Assembly (NCBI GenBank): GCA_003427395.1
Contig: BFEA01000208.1
Location: 1,546,638-1,574,986 of the forward strand
Direction: 5' to 3'
Origin: Chara braunii
Taxonomy: Eukaryota; Streptophyta; Charophyceae; Charales; Characeae
DNA length: 28,349 bases
The notes below the pieces were generated by a model. That model searched no databases. It saw nothing but the letters and a program-made list of their open reading frames with translations, and was not told the DNA's origin. Position numbers and translations under genes: made by a program. Positions 20,335-28,349 of this stretch are shown here, in pieces (position 1 is the stretch's first letter; every line of letters begins with the position of its first letter).

Positions 20335-20620
20335 GACGACGATCTCCAAAACACAGTTAATCATCACACAACGCAGCTGAAAAACATGTGTTATAGTGAA
20401 GAGTCAACTCCAACATGACGACGATCTCCAAAACACAATTAATCATCATACAGCGCAGCTGAAAAACATGTGTTCAAATGAAGAGTCAACTCCAGCGTCA
20501 GCTAGTCTCAGTTGTCAAAATAGCCAATCCCGTGGTGACGACGATCTCCAAAAAACAAGCAATCATCAAAAGTCGCAGTTGAGAAAAAAAAAAAATCACC
20601 AAGTTGCAAATCATGCGTTC
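20335..20620 (-). repeat. Second 5' tandem repeat set, three units
   Basis: GACGACGATCTCCAAAA occurs at 20335, 20417 and 20537. Each is followed by CAATCATCA or similar and a CGCAG(C/T)TGA block. Spacing is 82 and 120 bp; the extra 38 bp in the second unit is an insertion (GCGTCAGCTAGTCTCAG...). Confidence 0.85.
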
Positions 20621-21014
20621 AAATAGCATCCTCTGCCTAGGTTGCGACCAACCGATCACCGGAAGCAGGATGACCCCGAGGCGATTCCATATCAAAGACC
20701 GGGGGGAAAAGCCCCCGATCAGGTCACAAAAGGTATACTTCCGCGTCCGAATCCCGCCAACAAGTCACCCGCACATTACTCATCCATCCACCCCCGACTC
20801 CGCTGGATTGCTGATGGTAGACCATAGGTCAATCATCAACCGGGACTAGGCGATAACCAGAGACCGATTAGAGTCTCATTCGTGTTTGCACACATTGCCC
20901 TTGCACTCAACCCCAACACACCATAGCATCGCCACCGCCAAGTTTTAGCGCACAGTGCCGACAATTTTGCGTCAACCCTAGCGCGAGCGCCTGGCGCTCG
21001 GACGCGGATCCATG

Positions 21015-21416
21015 GTTTTTTTTTTTTTTTTTTTTTTTTTTGTGATATGTACGTACTTTGGGGTATTACTATATATGTATTAAATTTTTATGTATTTGGA
21101 CCAATAGCAGAAAAATATACACTATATATATTATATATGTATTCTGTTTTAATGTATTTGTTACCAGTTGCCTGATGGCAGGACGTCCTGGCCGGACACT
21201 CAGGGGGGTCCCAGATGTCCGGGCCTGGACAACTCCATGTTTAGCAGTTAAAAGCATTAAAAAAAATAAAAAAGTGGCGGTGTCTTTAATAAAGTTTAAT
21301 TTTATTTTTTTATTTTAAATTTGATAGCGAATTTCGATGTCATGCTGCAGTCGGGGAATGATGAGATTGGTCGGAAGTGCTTTTCCCAGCCCTGCATGGC
21401 TGCGGTTTATATGTAA
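21015..21416. other. AT-rich spacer with poly(T) and GTCCGG repeat block
   Basis: The 26-T tract (21016-21041) probably ends a minus-strand retroposon. A block with CAGGGGGGTCCCAGATGTCC (about 21199) is repeated as CAGGGGGGTCCCAGACGTCC at about 21617, together with nearby GTCC/CCGG strings. This suggests two copies of another repeat. No gene. Confidence 0.5.
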
Positions 21417-21481
21417 GGGACGCCGGACCCATTTTCCGACATATAATAGAATGGTGTCCAAGTTTAAAAAAAAAAAAAAAA
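21417..21481 (+). mobile_element. Short variant retroposon 3' end
   Basis: GGGAC, then GCCGGA, CCCATTT and TCCGAC: a variant hairpin with five of six pairs kept. ATAATAGAATGG and 16 A residues follow. It is a diverged member of the 3' module family. Confidence 0.55.
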
Positions 21482-21843
21482 GTTGTTCAGTTTATTTTTC
21501 TGCATAACATAGTTTCTTTCCCAATTTTTTATTATTATTATTTTTTTTTTGGGGCGTTCGGGCTCTGACAGACTGCCCGGGGAGGATGTCCGACCGGTTG
21601 TCCGACCCCGGTCGGTCAGGGGGGTCCCAGACGTCCGAAACATCAAATTCAGAGAAAAATTGGCGAACTCCGAAAACTACTCCGAATAGGGTTTTTTAGT
21701 GCTTTTGAGTTTTTGCTTTCGTTTTCTTTTGCCTGTTTCGTTTTTTTATGTTTGTATTATGAGCCTGCATTGTTTGTTTGCAAAACTTTTGACGACATTG
21801 CTTGTGGTGATGTGGTAAAAAAACTCAAATTTTGGGTCTTACA

Positions 21844-22002
21844 TTAAACCACCAGTACTTCCTAGAGTGGTGCCCGATAACGCGCCATGATTTTAGGAAA
21901 TGTACGGGCGACTACAGGAGCGCCCAAATTCATCTGACTATAAATGTTTCAACTCTTTTTTTTTTTTGCAGCCGATAGCTGGGCCAAGTACTGGTGGCTT
22001 TA
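21844..22002. mobile_element. MITE family 1, copy 3, decayed
   Basis: Left end TTAA + ACCACCAGTACTT at 21844 and right end AGCTGGGCCAAGTACTGGTG up to 21998, then TTTA. The right TIR is well kept; the left matches only for 13 bp. The body is about 151 bp and includes a T tract (21957-21967). Confidence 0.7.
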
Positions 22003-22189
22003 CCATCTCTCGTATGATTTCTGAGGCGGAACTCGCAGTAGGCTGCCCAACTTCAAAAGGATAATGCAGGGCAAATATTGTGCTAGGAGGCTGCTGCCTT
22101 TGGCTCTAGCAAAAGAAGCGTTTCGTCATCCATTCGGCAAAGACCACCCACCGCGACTCGGACGACGTCATGGCAGGCCTGTGATGCAC

Positions 22190-22447
22190 TTAACCTCCTT
22201 CCCTGTGCTGCTTCCCTTTTGGAGATCGACTAAAATGCGGAGGGGGGCCAGAAAGCGCATAAATGAGGTGCGCCAAGGATCTTTGGGAAAGATGGGTGGG
22301 GAGTTCCTGTGTGGAACTAGAATCTTTCACAGTGACTTCCTTTGGTTTTTCACGTGGCACATAGTCCAAACATCTTTCTTTGAAATACTCTAGACTTCGA
22401 CAATTCAAACACAAAGTGTGAGGACACTGGGAGCAACAACAAGCCAA
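22190..22447 (-). CDS. Uncharacterised Cys-rich ORF fragment
   Basis: An open frame of 85 codons opening with a Cys-rich segment (CCCSQCPHTLCLNC) followed by a charged stretch. A TTGCTCCCAG string after a pyrimidine-rich run just upstream looks like a splice acceptor, so this could be an exon. The first codon is not a convincing start and I cannot place it in a family. It may be chance. Confidence 0.2.
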   Translation of the reverse strand: MACCCSQCPHTLCLNCRSLEYFKERCLDYVPREKPKEVTVKDSSSTQELPTHLSQRSLAHLIYALSGPPPHFSRSPKGKQHREGG

Positions 22448-22714
22448 GGAATAACAATCAAATTGCTAAAGGAGAGTGAGTTTTATTGCACTGCATTGCA
22501 TTGCATCGCTAATCATCTCCGTGCAGATCTCCTTGTAGATCCTCAAGTCCGCAAATCTTTAGACTTTAAGGATCGAGCATATATTAAGTAAGATATGGAT
22601 GGGATAGGCCAGGGCATAGGGTTTAAAGGGTTTTAAAAAGTCAGACAACAAAACAACTATTAGGGGGGCTGCTGAACAGGGCTGGGTTAACAGATAATGG
22701 GCGCTCCAAGAAGG
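22448..22714. other. No recognised gene; short TGCAT repeat
   Basis: A (TGCAT)n run of about four units lies near 22490-22508. Otherwise nothing that I can support. Confidence 0.5.
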
Positions 22715-22984
22715 GATGGGTGTTACTAGCAGCTCCATGGGACGATGGAGTCCCGGTCTAGCAAGACAAACAACCACAGCCCCAGGAAACAATGGCTGAC
22801 AATTGCTGAACTACAAGATGTATCAATGGGATGCTGGACCCAGTTTCCAGCAGGTTCAACTCCCCACCTTTTGGAGCCGCCCGATCGACAAGCCCTCAAT
22901 CCTGGCGGTTCTCGTACCACCGCTGGGATGGAGGGCTGGGACAAGGGCTTTTATTAAATTAGAAAAAAAAAACAAAAAAAAACA
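22715..22984 (+). mobile_element. Subfamily B retroposon with perfect hairpin
   Basis: GGGAT at 22828, stem GCTGGA (22833-22838), loop CCCAGTT, stem TCCAGC (22846-22851), then CTCCCCACC..TTGGAGC and a tail with GGCGGTTCTCGTACCACCGC before an A-rich end (22959-22984). The tail matches the copy at 10345-10504. The stem has a compensatory change relative to the canonical hairpin. Confidence 0.7.
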
Positions 22985-23028
22985 GAGAAAGGGGAAAAGA
23001 CCGTCTGAATGATCACAAACCCTGAGGG

Positions 23029-23106
23029 TTTTTTTTTTTTTTTTTTTTTTTTTCTCCGATCTTTTCGTGGGGAGCAGCACATGCTGGGAACCGGGCTCAC
23101 CGTCCC
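23029..23106 (-). mobile_element. Truncated retroposon 3' end
   Basis: Minus strand: GGGACGGTGAGCCCGGTTCC, CAGCATGTGCTG, CTCCCCACGAAAAGATCGG and 25 A residues (23053-23029). It directly abuts the next minus-strand copy at 23107, so the two are joined tail to head. Confidence 0.7.
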
Positions 23107-23848
23107 TTTTTTTCTTTTCTTTTCTTCTTTTTGTTGAAGAAATTGCTCCAATCTATTTGTGGGGAGCAGCACGTGCTGGGAACCGGGCCCAACGTCCCTT
23201 ATATTGGGAATACGTTCATGATTGATCATCATTGATGATCATTGATGATAATTTGGGATGATTGAGGATCATTTAGGATGATTTAGGATGATTCAGGATG
23301 ATAGAGTGGACGATTGAGGTCGTGAAATAGAGATAGATGATGACTAATCAGAAAGATTGTCTACTCAGCGCTCAAATACTATCCTATCCCTAATTTCCTG
23401 TATCCATTCCAACCAACCAATCACCACTGAGCCTGTGCTGTGCACCAATCAGGCCTCTTCTTGGTCTCACACCCCAATCTGGCCCGGTTACAGGGCAGCG
23501 CTACCCACCGTAGCTCCGGCCATCGTTCGCCAGATTGTAGCCATTAGTCAAGTTTGCAGACCGCCTTCCTCCCTCGGCAATCCCAGACCTCTACACAAAG
23601 CCTCAAGCTCCTACTCAAGCAGGTTACAGGGCAGCGCCCCAACGCCGGCCAGCGTCGTTCTGGCGCCAATTCAACCCGACCATTACACAAAAAGGCTCAA
23701 TCAGGAAATTGGCTAAGCTAGAATGCCAACTAGAAATCCAGGATTTGATAATATATCAGAATCCTGATAAAAAAAACTTTCTGATGATGAAATTTGACGA
23801 ACACCCTGAGATGATCACAAAAATGATGGATAATGATGATGTTGATGA
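23107..23848 (-). mobile_element. Non-autonomous retroposon, copy B (inverted copy of 388-1116)
   Basis: Read on the minus strand, the element matches copy A along its full length: the ATCATC-rich start, TTTTTGTGATCATCTCA, two core monomers with GCCCTGTAACC or variants, the ATC-rich stretch, then GGGACGTTGGGCCCGG and CAGCACGTGCTG. Its tail is an impure A/G run rather than pure poly(A). Differences from copy A are scattered substitutions and short gaps. No protein is assigned. Confidence 0.75.
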
Positions 23849-24094
23849 CTATTTATCTCCACCCCTCCCCTTCCTTCATGTACTGTCCTCCTCTCCCCTT
23901 GTTTCTTGTTCTCCTCTTCTCCTCTCGCTGCCTCCACTGATCTGAACCCCGCTATCAGTATGTTCTTATCAGCCCCAACAAGAGAGATAACCTCCCCACA
24001 CCCTTCTGCCTTGAAGTAACCAGTTCCCCCAAAAGGTGTACCTCAAATCTAACACTCTGACCTAGTCTGTCTTCGGTGGTTTTCGATGTTGTTA

Positions 24095-26195
24095 TACTCG
24101 GTGATTTGCGGTTGTCCGATGCTAGAACGACGCTGGCCGGTGCTGGGGTGTCGCCCTGTAACCTGCTGAAGCAGGAGTGTGAGGCCTTGTAGAGAGATTT
24201 GGGAATGCTTTGGGGTGGGCATCCCACAGGACAACCAAGGGTTGCTGCTGGGACGACGCTGGTCGGAGCTGAGGTGAGTTGTGTTGCCCTGTAACCCAGC
24301 AGGATGTGGGAGCGTGAGGCCTGGAAGAGCTCGGCAGAGAGTAAGACAGTGTTGGAGAGCCTTGGAAGGGTTAGTTAGGGATTTCGAGGGGTTTGAGCAT
24401 TTGTAGGACTACCGTGGTCTATTCTCATGTTTTCTGCAGCCGAAGCCGGGTAATGGCCCCGGTACCTAAAAAAAGAGATCGCGGTGAGTGGGAGAGGAGA
24501 TGGTGGGATATCACGCATTCTATTAGGATGGGAATAGGGTACAGCAGCAGCAGAGATGATGGCTCTGCTGCAGTAAGTCTTGCCGGAGTGGGGTATAGGG
24601 GATCGATTGGTATCTGAGTTGTTTTTTTTTTTTTTTTTAAACATCCGCTGGGATTGTTACCTGAGATGATACGAGCATCATCAGGTACCATGCCCCTACG
24701 GTGGCTCCTTTCTATTGGTGGGGTTCTGAATTATGCATATATTTTGTTTCTTAGCAAAAAAGAAAATGTTTTAGGATTCTGGGGACTTCTAGCAACTCGC
24801 TCTAGGCTGTTTAATACTGGTACATTCATGGATCTGCGGTTGTTCGATGGCAGAACGACGCTGGCCGGTGCTGGGGTGTTGCCCTGTAACCTGCTGATTG
24901 CAGGAGCGTGAGGCCTGGTAGAGAGATCTGGGGATGATTTGGGGGGTCATTCCAAGGGACAAGCAAGAGTTGTTGTTGGGACGACGCTGGCCAGAGCTGG
25001 GGCGAGTCGTGTTGCTCTGTAACCCAGTCGGGTGGGGGTGTGAGGCATGGGAGAGCTCGACAGGGAATAAGACAATGTCGGACAGTTTTAGAGAGTTTTG
25101 TTTGGGAGTGTAGGGGTTCAAAGCATTCGAAACGAGGTCAATAGTCATTCATAGTTTTTCAAACTCTCCTTTAATTCTCTTGAGTTTCTTCAATACTTCT
25201 CAGATTGATTCTCAGTCGAAGTCGGGTAATGGCCCCGGTTTCTCAAAAAAGAGATTGCGGTGAGTGGGAGAGGAGATGGTGGGATATCACGCGTCCTATT
25301 AGGTTGGGAATAGGGTACAGCAGCAGCGGAGATGGTGGCTCTGCGGCAGTAAGTCTTGCCGGAGTGGGGTATAGGGGATCGATTGGTATCTGAGTTGTTT
25401 CTGAATTATGCATATGTTTTGTTTCTTAGCAAAAAAGAAAATGTTTTAGGATTCTGGGGACTTCTAGCAACTCGCTTTAGGTTGTTTAATACTGGTACAT
25501 TCATTGATCTGCGGTTGTTCGATGCCAGAACGACGCTGGTCGGTGCTGTGGTGTTGCCCTGTAACCTGCTGATTGTAGGAGCGTGAGGCCTGGTAGAGAG
25601 ATCTAGGAATGCTTTGGGGGGCATTCCAAAGGACAACCAAGGGTTGTTGTTGGGACGACGCTCGCCGGAGTGGGGGCGAGTCGTGTTGCTCTGTAACCTA
25701 GCCGGGTGGGGGTGTGAGGCGTGGGAGAGCTCGACAGGGAATAAGACAATGTTGGACACTTTTAAAGAGTTTTGTTTGGGAGTCTATGGGTTCTAAGCAT
25801 TCGAAAAGAGGTCAATAGTGATTCATAGTTTTTCAAACTCTCCTTTAATTCTCTTGAATTTCTTCAATACTTCTCAGATTGATTATCAGCCGAAGCCGGG
25901 TAATGGCCCCGGTATCTTTAAGAAAGAGGGAGAAGGAGATGGTGGGATATCACACATCCTACTAGTGAGAGGGCTAGCTGGTACGATGGGAATACGGTAC
26001 AGCAGCAGCGGAGATGGTGGCTCTGCGGCAGTAAGTCTTGCCGGAGTGGGATACAGGAGTTTGTATGTTTCTGTTTCTCAAAAAAAGAGGTGAGTGGGAG
26101 AAATAGATGGTGGGATATCAAGCGTCCTACTTGTGAGGGGGCTAGCTCGTAGGATGGAAATAGGGTATAGCAGCGGCGGAGATGGTGGGAATTAG
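24095..26195 (+). repeat. Tandem array of composite retroposon units (about 675 bp)
   Basis: Three units in the same orientation, with the CAGAACGACGCTGG or TAGAACGACGCTGG landmark at about 24122, 24851 and 25524. Each holds a core dimer, a linker (GGTAATGGCCCCGGT), a GGAATAGGGTACAGCAGCAGC module and a TTCTAGCAACTCGCT junction. Unit 1 has a shorter linker and carries the 103 bp insertion at 24622-24724. Unit 3 ends in a second partial copy of the CAGCAG module (26088-26195). Unequal exchange or serial insertion could have made the array. Confidence 0.75.
24622..24724 (-). mobile_element. Retroposon insertion with an empty paralogous site
   Basis: Between GTATCTGAGTTG and TTCTGAATTATGCATAT, unit 1 has 103 bp starting with a T tract. 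On the minus strand it reads CCCCACCAATAGAAAGGAGC followed by other sequence and poly(A), matching the end of subfamily B. In unit 2 (about 25385-25410) the two flanks are joined directly, giving a natural pre-insertion site. The duplication is masked by T residues. Confidence 0.75.
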
Positions 26196-26261
26196 CAACC
26201 CAACTAAACAAGTCTGAAATAGTCAAGACAGCACAGCATTGAAATACAGCTACTATAATGA

Positions 26262-26585
26262 TTGTACGTTGTCTTTGGGTGGGATGACCGTACGGAGGGG
26301 CGGGAGGGCGCCTGGTGTGAACCGGCTTCGCTCTGGCGCGTTCATACGGACGAAGTACTGCATGGCGATGGTGTGAAGAGGCGCTGGTGGGGTGCTGAGG
26401 TGTCGCAGGACTGTGGGTCGAGCTTACAGCAGCTGGTCGTTAAGCGTTTTGCGCACGCGTGGGGAGCGAGGGTGCTTGTCTATACCGTGTCACAAGTTGA
26501 TAGGGAGAATAGACCGACTCCCGGGGGTTTTCTGGGAGTTCCGCGTTCATACTCCATTGCTGCTGCGTTTTTGCCCGTGGCATAG
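26262..26585 (+). CDS. Uncharacterised ORF, possibly an exon
   Basis: An open frame of 107 codons in a CpG-rich, GC-balanced island that differs from the surrounding repeats. The product is mixed in composition with several Trp (WRVHTDEVLH, RRWWGAEVSQ, VLVYTVSQV), looks like globular protein and ends at a stop at 26583-26585. The first codon is TTG, so the true start may lie in an upstream exon. I do not recognise the family. It is the best candidate for host coding sequence in the window, but weakly supported. Confidence 0.3.
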   Translation: MYVVFGWDDRTEGREGAWCEPASLWRVHTDEVLHGDGVKRRWWGAEVSQDCGSSLQQLVVKRFAHAWGARVLVYTVSQVDRENRPTPGGFLGVPRSYSIAAAFLPVA

Positions 26586-26639
26586 AGCCTGCGAGGTGTC
26601 GTCTCTGGGGATGCCTGTGGAGTTCAGCGGAGTGAGTCT

Positions 26640-27215
26640 TGGGTGACCCGAAGTGTGAGTGAAGTAGCTACCCGTCATCACCAGCGTTCTCGTTCATCAG
26701 TATCACGGATCGGCCGTGACTCAAAGGAACATGGTGGGGTTTCCTCATCATCATCGGGGTTGTTCGTCATTGCCATCATCATTTCTCCATCATCACTGTT
26801 GTCGAGCAAGACTCAAAGGAACAACGTAAGGGTTCCGTTATCATCATTAGGGTTTCTCACTGTCGCCACCAATATCATCAGGGTGATGCTCTTCATCATC
26901 ATTAAGGCGGTAACTGGGGCCGTGAGCAGCTTGTCAGTAATATTGCGCTACTAGTATTGGAAAGAAGGTAAGTTGGCTAGCGTGCAAGCACCTCATCCAT
27001 ATTTCACCTCATCCATATTTCACTATTTCAGGGTGCTAGGGCGCTGCCCATCCCTATTATCACCATCATTAGTGCATCACCACAGGGCGCGTTATTAGCA
27101 ATTTCACCATCTTGATCGTGGTCATCAGTTATCATCGTCACCATTATCATCATCATCATCATCATTTACTTTCATCGTGATCTCTCCCATCGGAAGTTGT
27201 CTCTCGTCAGCAGTA

Positions 27216-27268
<53 letters not shown>

Positions 27269-27966
27269 TAGAATCAGTATCATCATCATTGAAATCATAG
27301 TCACCAGTCATCATCGTCATCTTTCAACAATCATCAATCAAGGTTACTGCCACGAAGAGGAGCCGCGCGCGATAGAAGACTGCACGCAGCAAGGAAAATA
27401 GTGCGCGCGCTCGATGATTGCGCGCGATTGGGCGCCCGCCCTGAGCTGAAAATTGGACCATCGGTGGTTTATGGCAAGGAGCTGATATGATCCAAATTTC
27501 AGATCAAATGGCCCAGCGGATTATGAGATATCGAAGATCTAGGGCGCGCCATGAAATTCGAGTGTATCACCAAGTCGCCATCAAGATTACTAGTCATCAT
27601 CACTCCCGGTAAGACAATCGTCATTGATACAAAGGATACTTAGTTGACATCCTCATCATCACTACCATCTGCAGTATCATGATCATCAGCACTATCATCC
27701 TCATTTTTTGTCAGTAATTAATATTCCTTTTGGGCAGCTTCATTAGCATGCTCACCCTCATCACATTTTTTCATTAGTCGTAATTCATCTCTAGGCGACG
27801 TTGATCGCTACTACTATCTTTAGGCTTGCTTCAATCAAATAGTCATCCATAACACTTCCATCATCATCACTACCATCATCAATACTAAAATCATCTAAAA
27901 ACTTTCAGTCTTAGGGTACCGTTTTTGGCTACCCAGTTATCCAATAGTCATTAATGTTTACATCCT
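26640..27966. repeat. ATC/CAT-rich low-complexity region
   Basis: Much of the region is diverged (TCA)n/(ATC)n. Pure runs lie at about 27145-27168 and 27217-27269. Long Ile-only or Ser-only open frames here are artefacts of the repeat. A CGCGCGC-rich patch sits at 27360-27440. No gene. Confidence 0.8.
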
Positions 27967-28071
27967 GATTAGCGATATCCTGATTACCTACATCTAGATT
28001 ACCTATACTTTGATTACCTATATCTCGATTACCTACTTCTTGATTACTTACTTCTTGAGGAGAATTTTCTT
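27967..28071 (+). repeat. 15 bp minisatellite, GATTACCTA-type units
   Basis: Six units of exactly 15 bp beginning GATTA (27967, 27982, 27997, 28012, 28027, 28042) and a seventh, diverged unit (28057). The period is a multiple of three, so one frame reads D-Y-L-x-x repeats from 27982 to a stop near 28087, with no start codon visible. Confidence 0.9.
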
Positions 28072-28087
28072 GATTTTGTTTTTTCAT

Positions 28088-28349
28088 GAGTTTCCTGTTC
28101 CTAATTGGGGATTTTGAACATTGAATTTTGCAGACGCTTTAGTAGGGATAGGACTTCGGAGGTTACGGCTGAAATTTTGGTAGGCAGGGGGGGTTTGAGA
28201 CCCCAGGGTACAGACATACGGTAGCTACCCACAGCAGGTCTGAGATCCGCCTGGCCTAAGTTAGGGGACAAGCCAGGGGAAGGACGGTAGGACTGTCAGC
28301 CTGGGATAGGGCTGGCCAGTTGTGGGTATAGACTACTAGTTAGCTGTCC
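28088..28349. other. No recognised feature
   Basis: G-rich sequence with no gene, tail or repeat that I can support. Confidence 0.4.

Larger units (their letters stand above)
12090..21014 (-). mobile_element. L1-like LINE, about 8.9 kb, inactivated
   Basis: In order on the minus strand: a 5' region with tandem repeats (about 21014-18989), ORF1 (18988-16771), overlapping ORF2 with endonuclease, RT and zf-RVT (16832-12563), and a 3' UTR with two hairpin modules and a 19-base poly(A) (12108-12090). The layout and the lack of RNase H point to the L1 clade as found in plants and green algae. The 3' end is clear. The 5' end near 21014 is inferred from the abutting poly(T) at 21016-21041, and no target-site duplication could be separated from T-rich flanks. 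Both ORFs are broken, so the copy cannot act on its own. Confidence 0.85.
18989..21014 (-). promoter_or_regulatory. Putative LINE 5' UTR/promoter region with tandem repeats
   Basis: About 2 kb upstream of ORF1 holds no credible ORF and two sets of tandem repeats (19047-19832 and 20335-20620), plus a short perfect hairpin (GAGCGCC-T-GGCGCTC near 20984-21000) close to the putative 5' end. By analogy with the monomeric promoters of rodent L1 elements, the repeats may contribute promoter activity. No motif proves that. Confidence 0.45.

Noticed and set aside
19047-20620. CRISPR-like array in the repeats upstream of ORF1
   Set aside because: Repeat units are 82-257 bp and contiguous, with no short repeat-spacer pattern, and the context is a eukaryotic LINE.
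12090-21014. LTR retrotransposon or endogenous virus
   Set aside because: There are no long terminal repeats, protease, integrase or envelope-like frame; the EEP endonuclease and zf-RVT identify a non-LTR element.
27177-27401. Poly-Ile frame
   Set aside because: It is a translation of the ATC microsatellite.

Overview
The window looks like repeat-dominated nuclear DNA of a eukaryote, most likely a plant or streptophyte (charophyte-type) alga. The evidence is an L1-type LINE with a plant-like ORF1 and zf-RVT-ending ORF2, abundant short poly(A)-tailed retroposons, small TIR elements and microsatellites, and no compact gene layout. The lineage is an inference. There is no prokaryotic operon, rRNA gene, functional tRNA gene or CRISPR array. 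I see no confident intact host protein-coding gene; most open frames are shadows or remnants of repeats. A few N bases (1837, 3531-3539, 3557, 3569) mark assembly uncertainty.

Layout. 1-5.1 kb: poly(A)-tailed non-autonomous retroposons in + orientation, several joined head to tail at their poly(A) tracts. 5.1-7.5 kb: a probable 2.4 kb minus-strand insertion carrying an uncharacterised ORF, splitting a retroposon whose 3' end resumes at about 7515-7778. 7.8-12.1 kb: a TC microsatellite, a tRNA-derived SINE, two small TIR elements (9381-9579 and 9887-10071), a decayed reverse transcriptase fragment, and a foldback structure (11090-11722) enclosing a third TIR element (11346-11516). 12.1-21.0 kb: one nearly complete minus-strand L1-like LINE of about 8.9 kb with a 5' region built of tandem repeats, ORF1 (gag-like, zinc knuckle), an overlapping ORF2 (EEP endonuclease, reverse transcriptase, zf-RVT) and a 3' UTR ending in the same hairpin module seen on the short retroposons. 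Both ORFs are broken by stops and frameshifts. 21.0-24.1 kb: more retroposon 3' ends, a TIR element (21848-21998), and a roughly 740 bp retroposon that is the inverted copy of the one at 388-1116. 24.1-26.2 kb: a tandem array of roughly 675 bp composite units, one copy carrying a 103 bp retroposon insertion that its neighbour lacks. 26.2-28.3 kb: an unexplained 107-codon frame, ATC-rich low-complexity DNA and a 15 bp minisatellite.

Main idea. The short retroposons end in a common 3' hairpin (stem, CCCGGTT-type loop, stem) and poly(A). The stem changes on both sides in a compensatory way between copies, and two tandem versions sit at the 3' end of the LINE. Together with a perfect 16 bp target-site duplication, this fits a LINE and a group of modular parasitic elements that share a 3' recognition hairpin but carry different 5' heads: a tRNA-like head, a dimeric core, or an ORF-bearing body. 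This network is the best candidate for something undescribed here.
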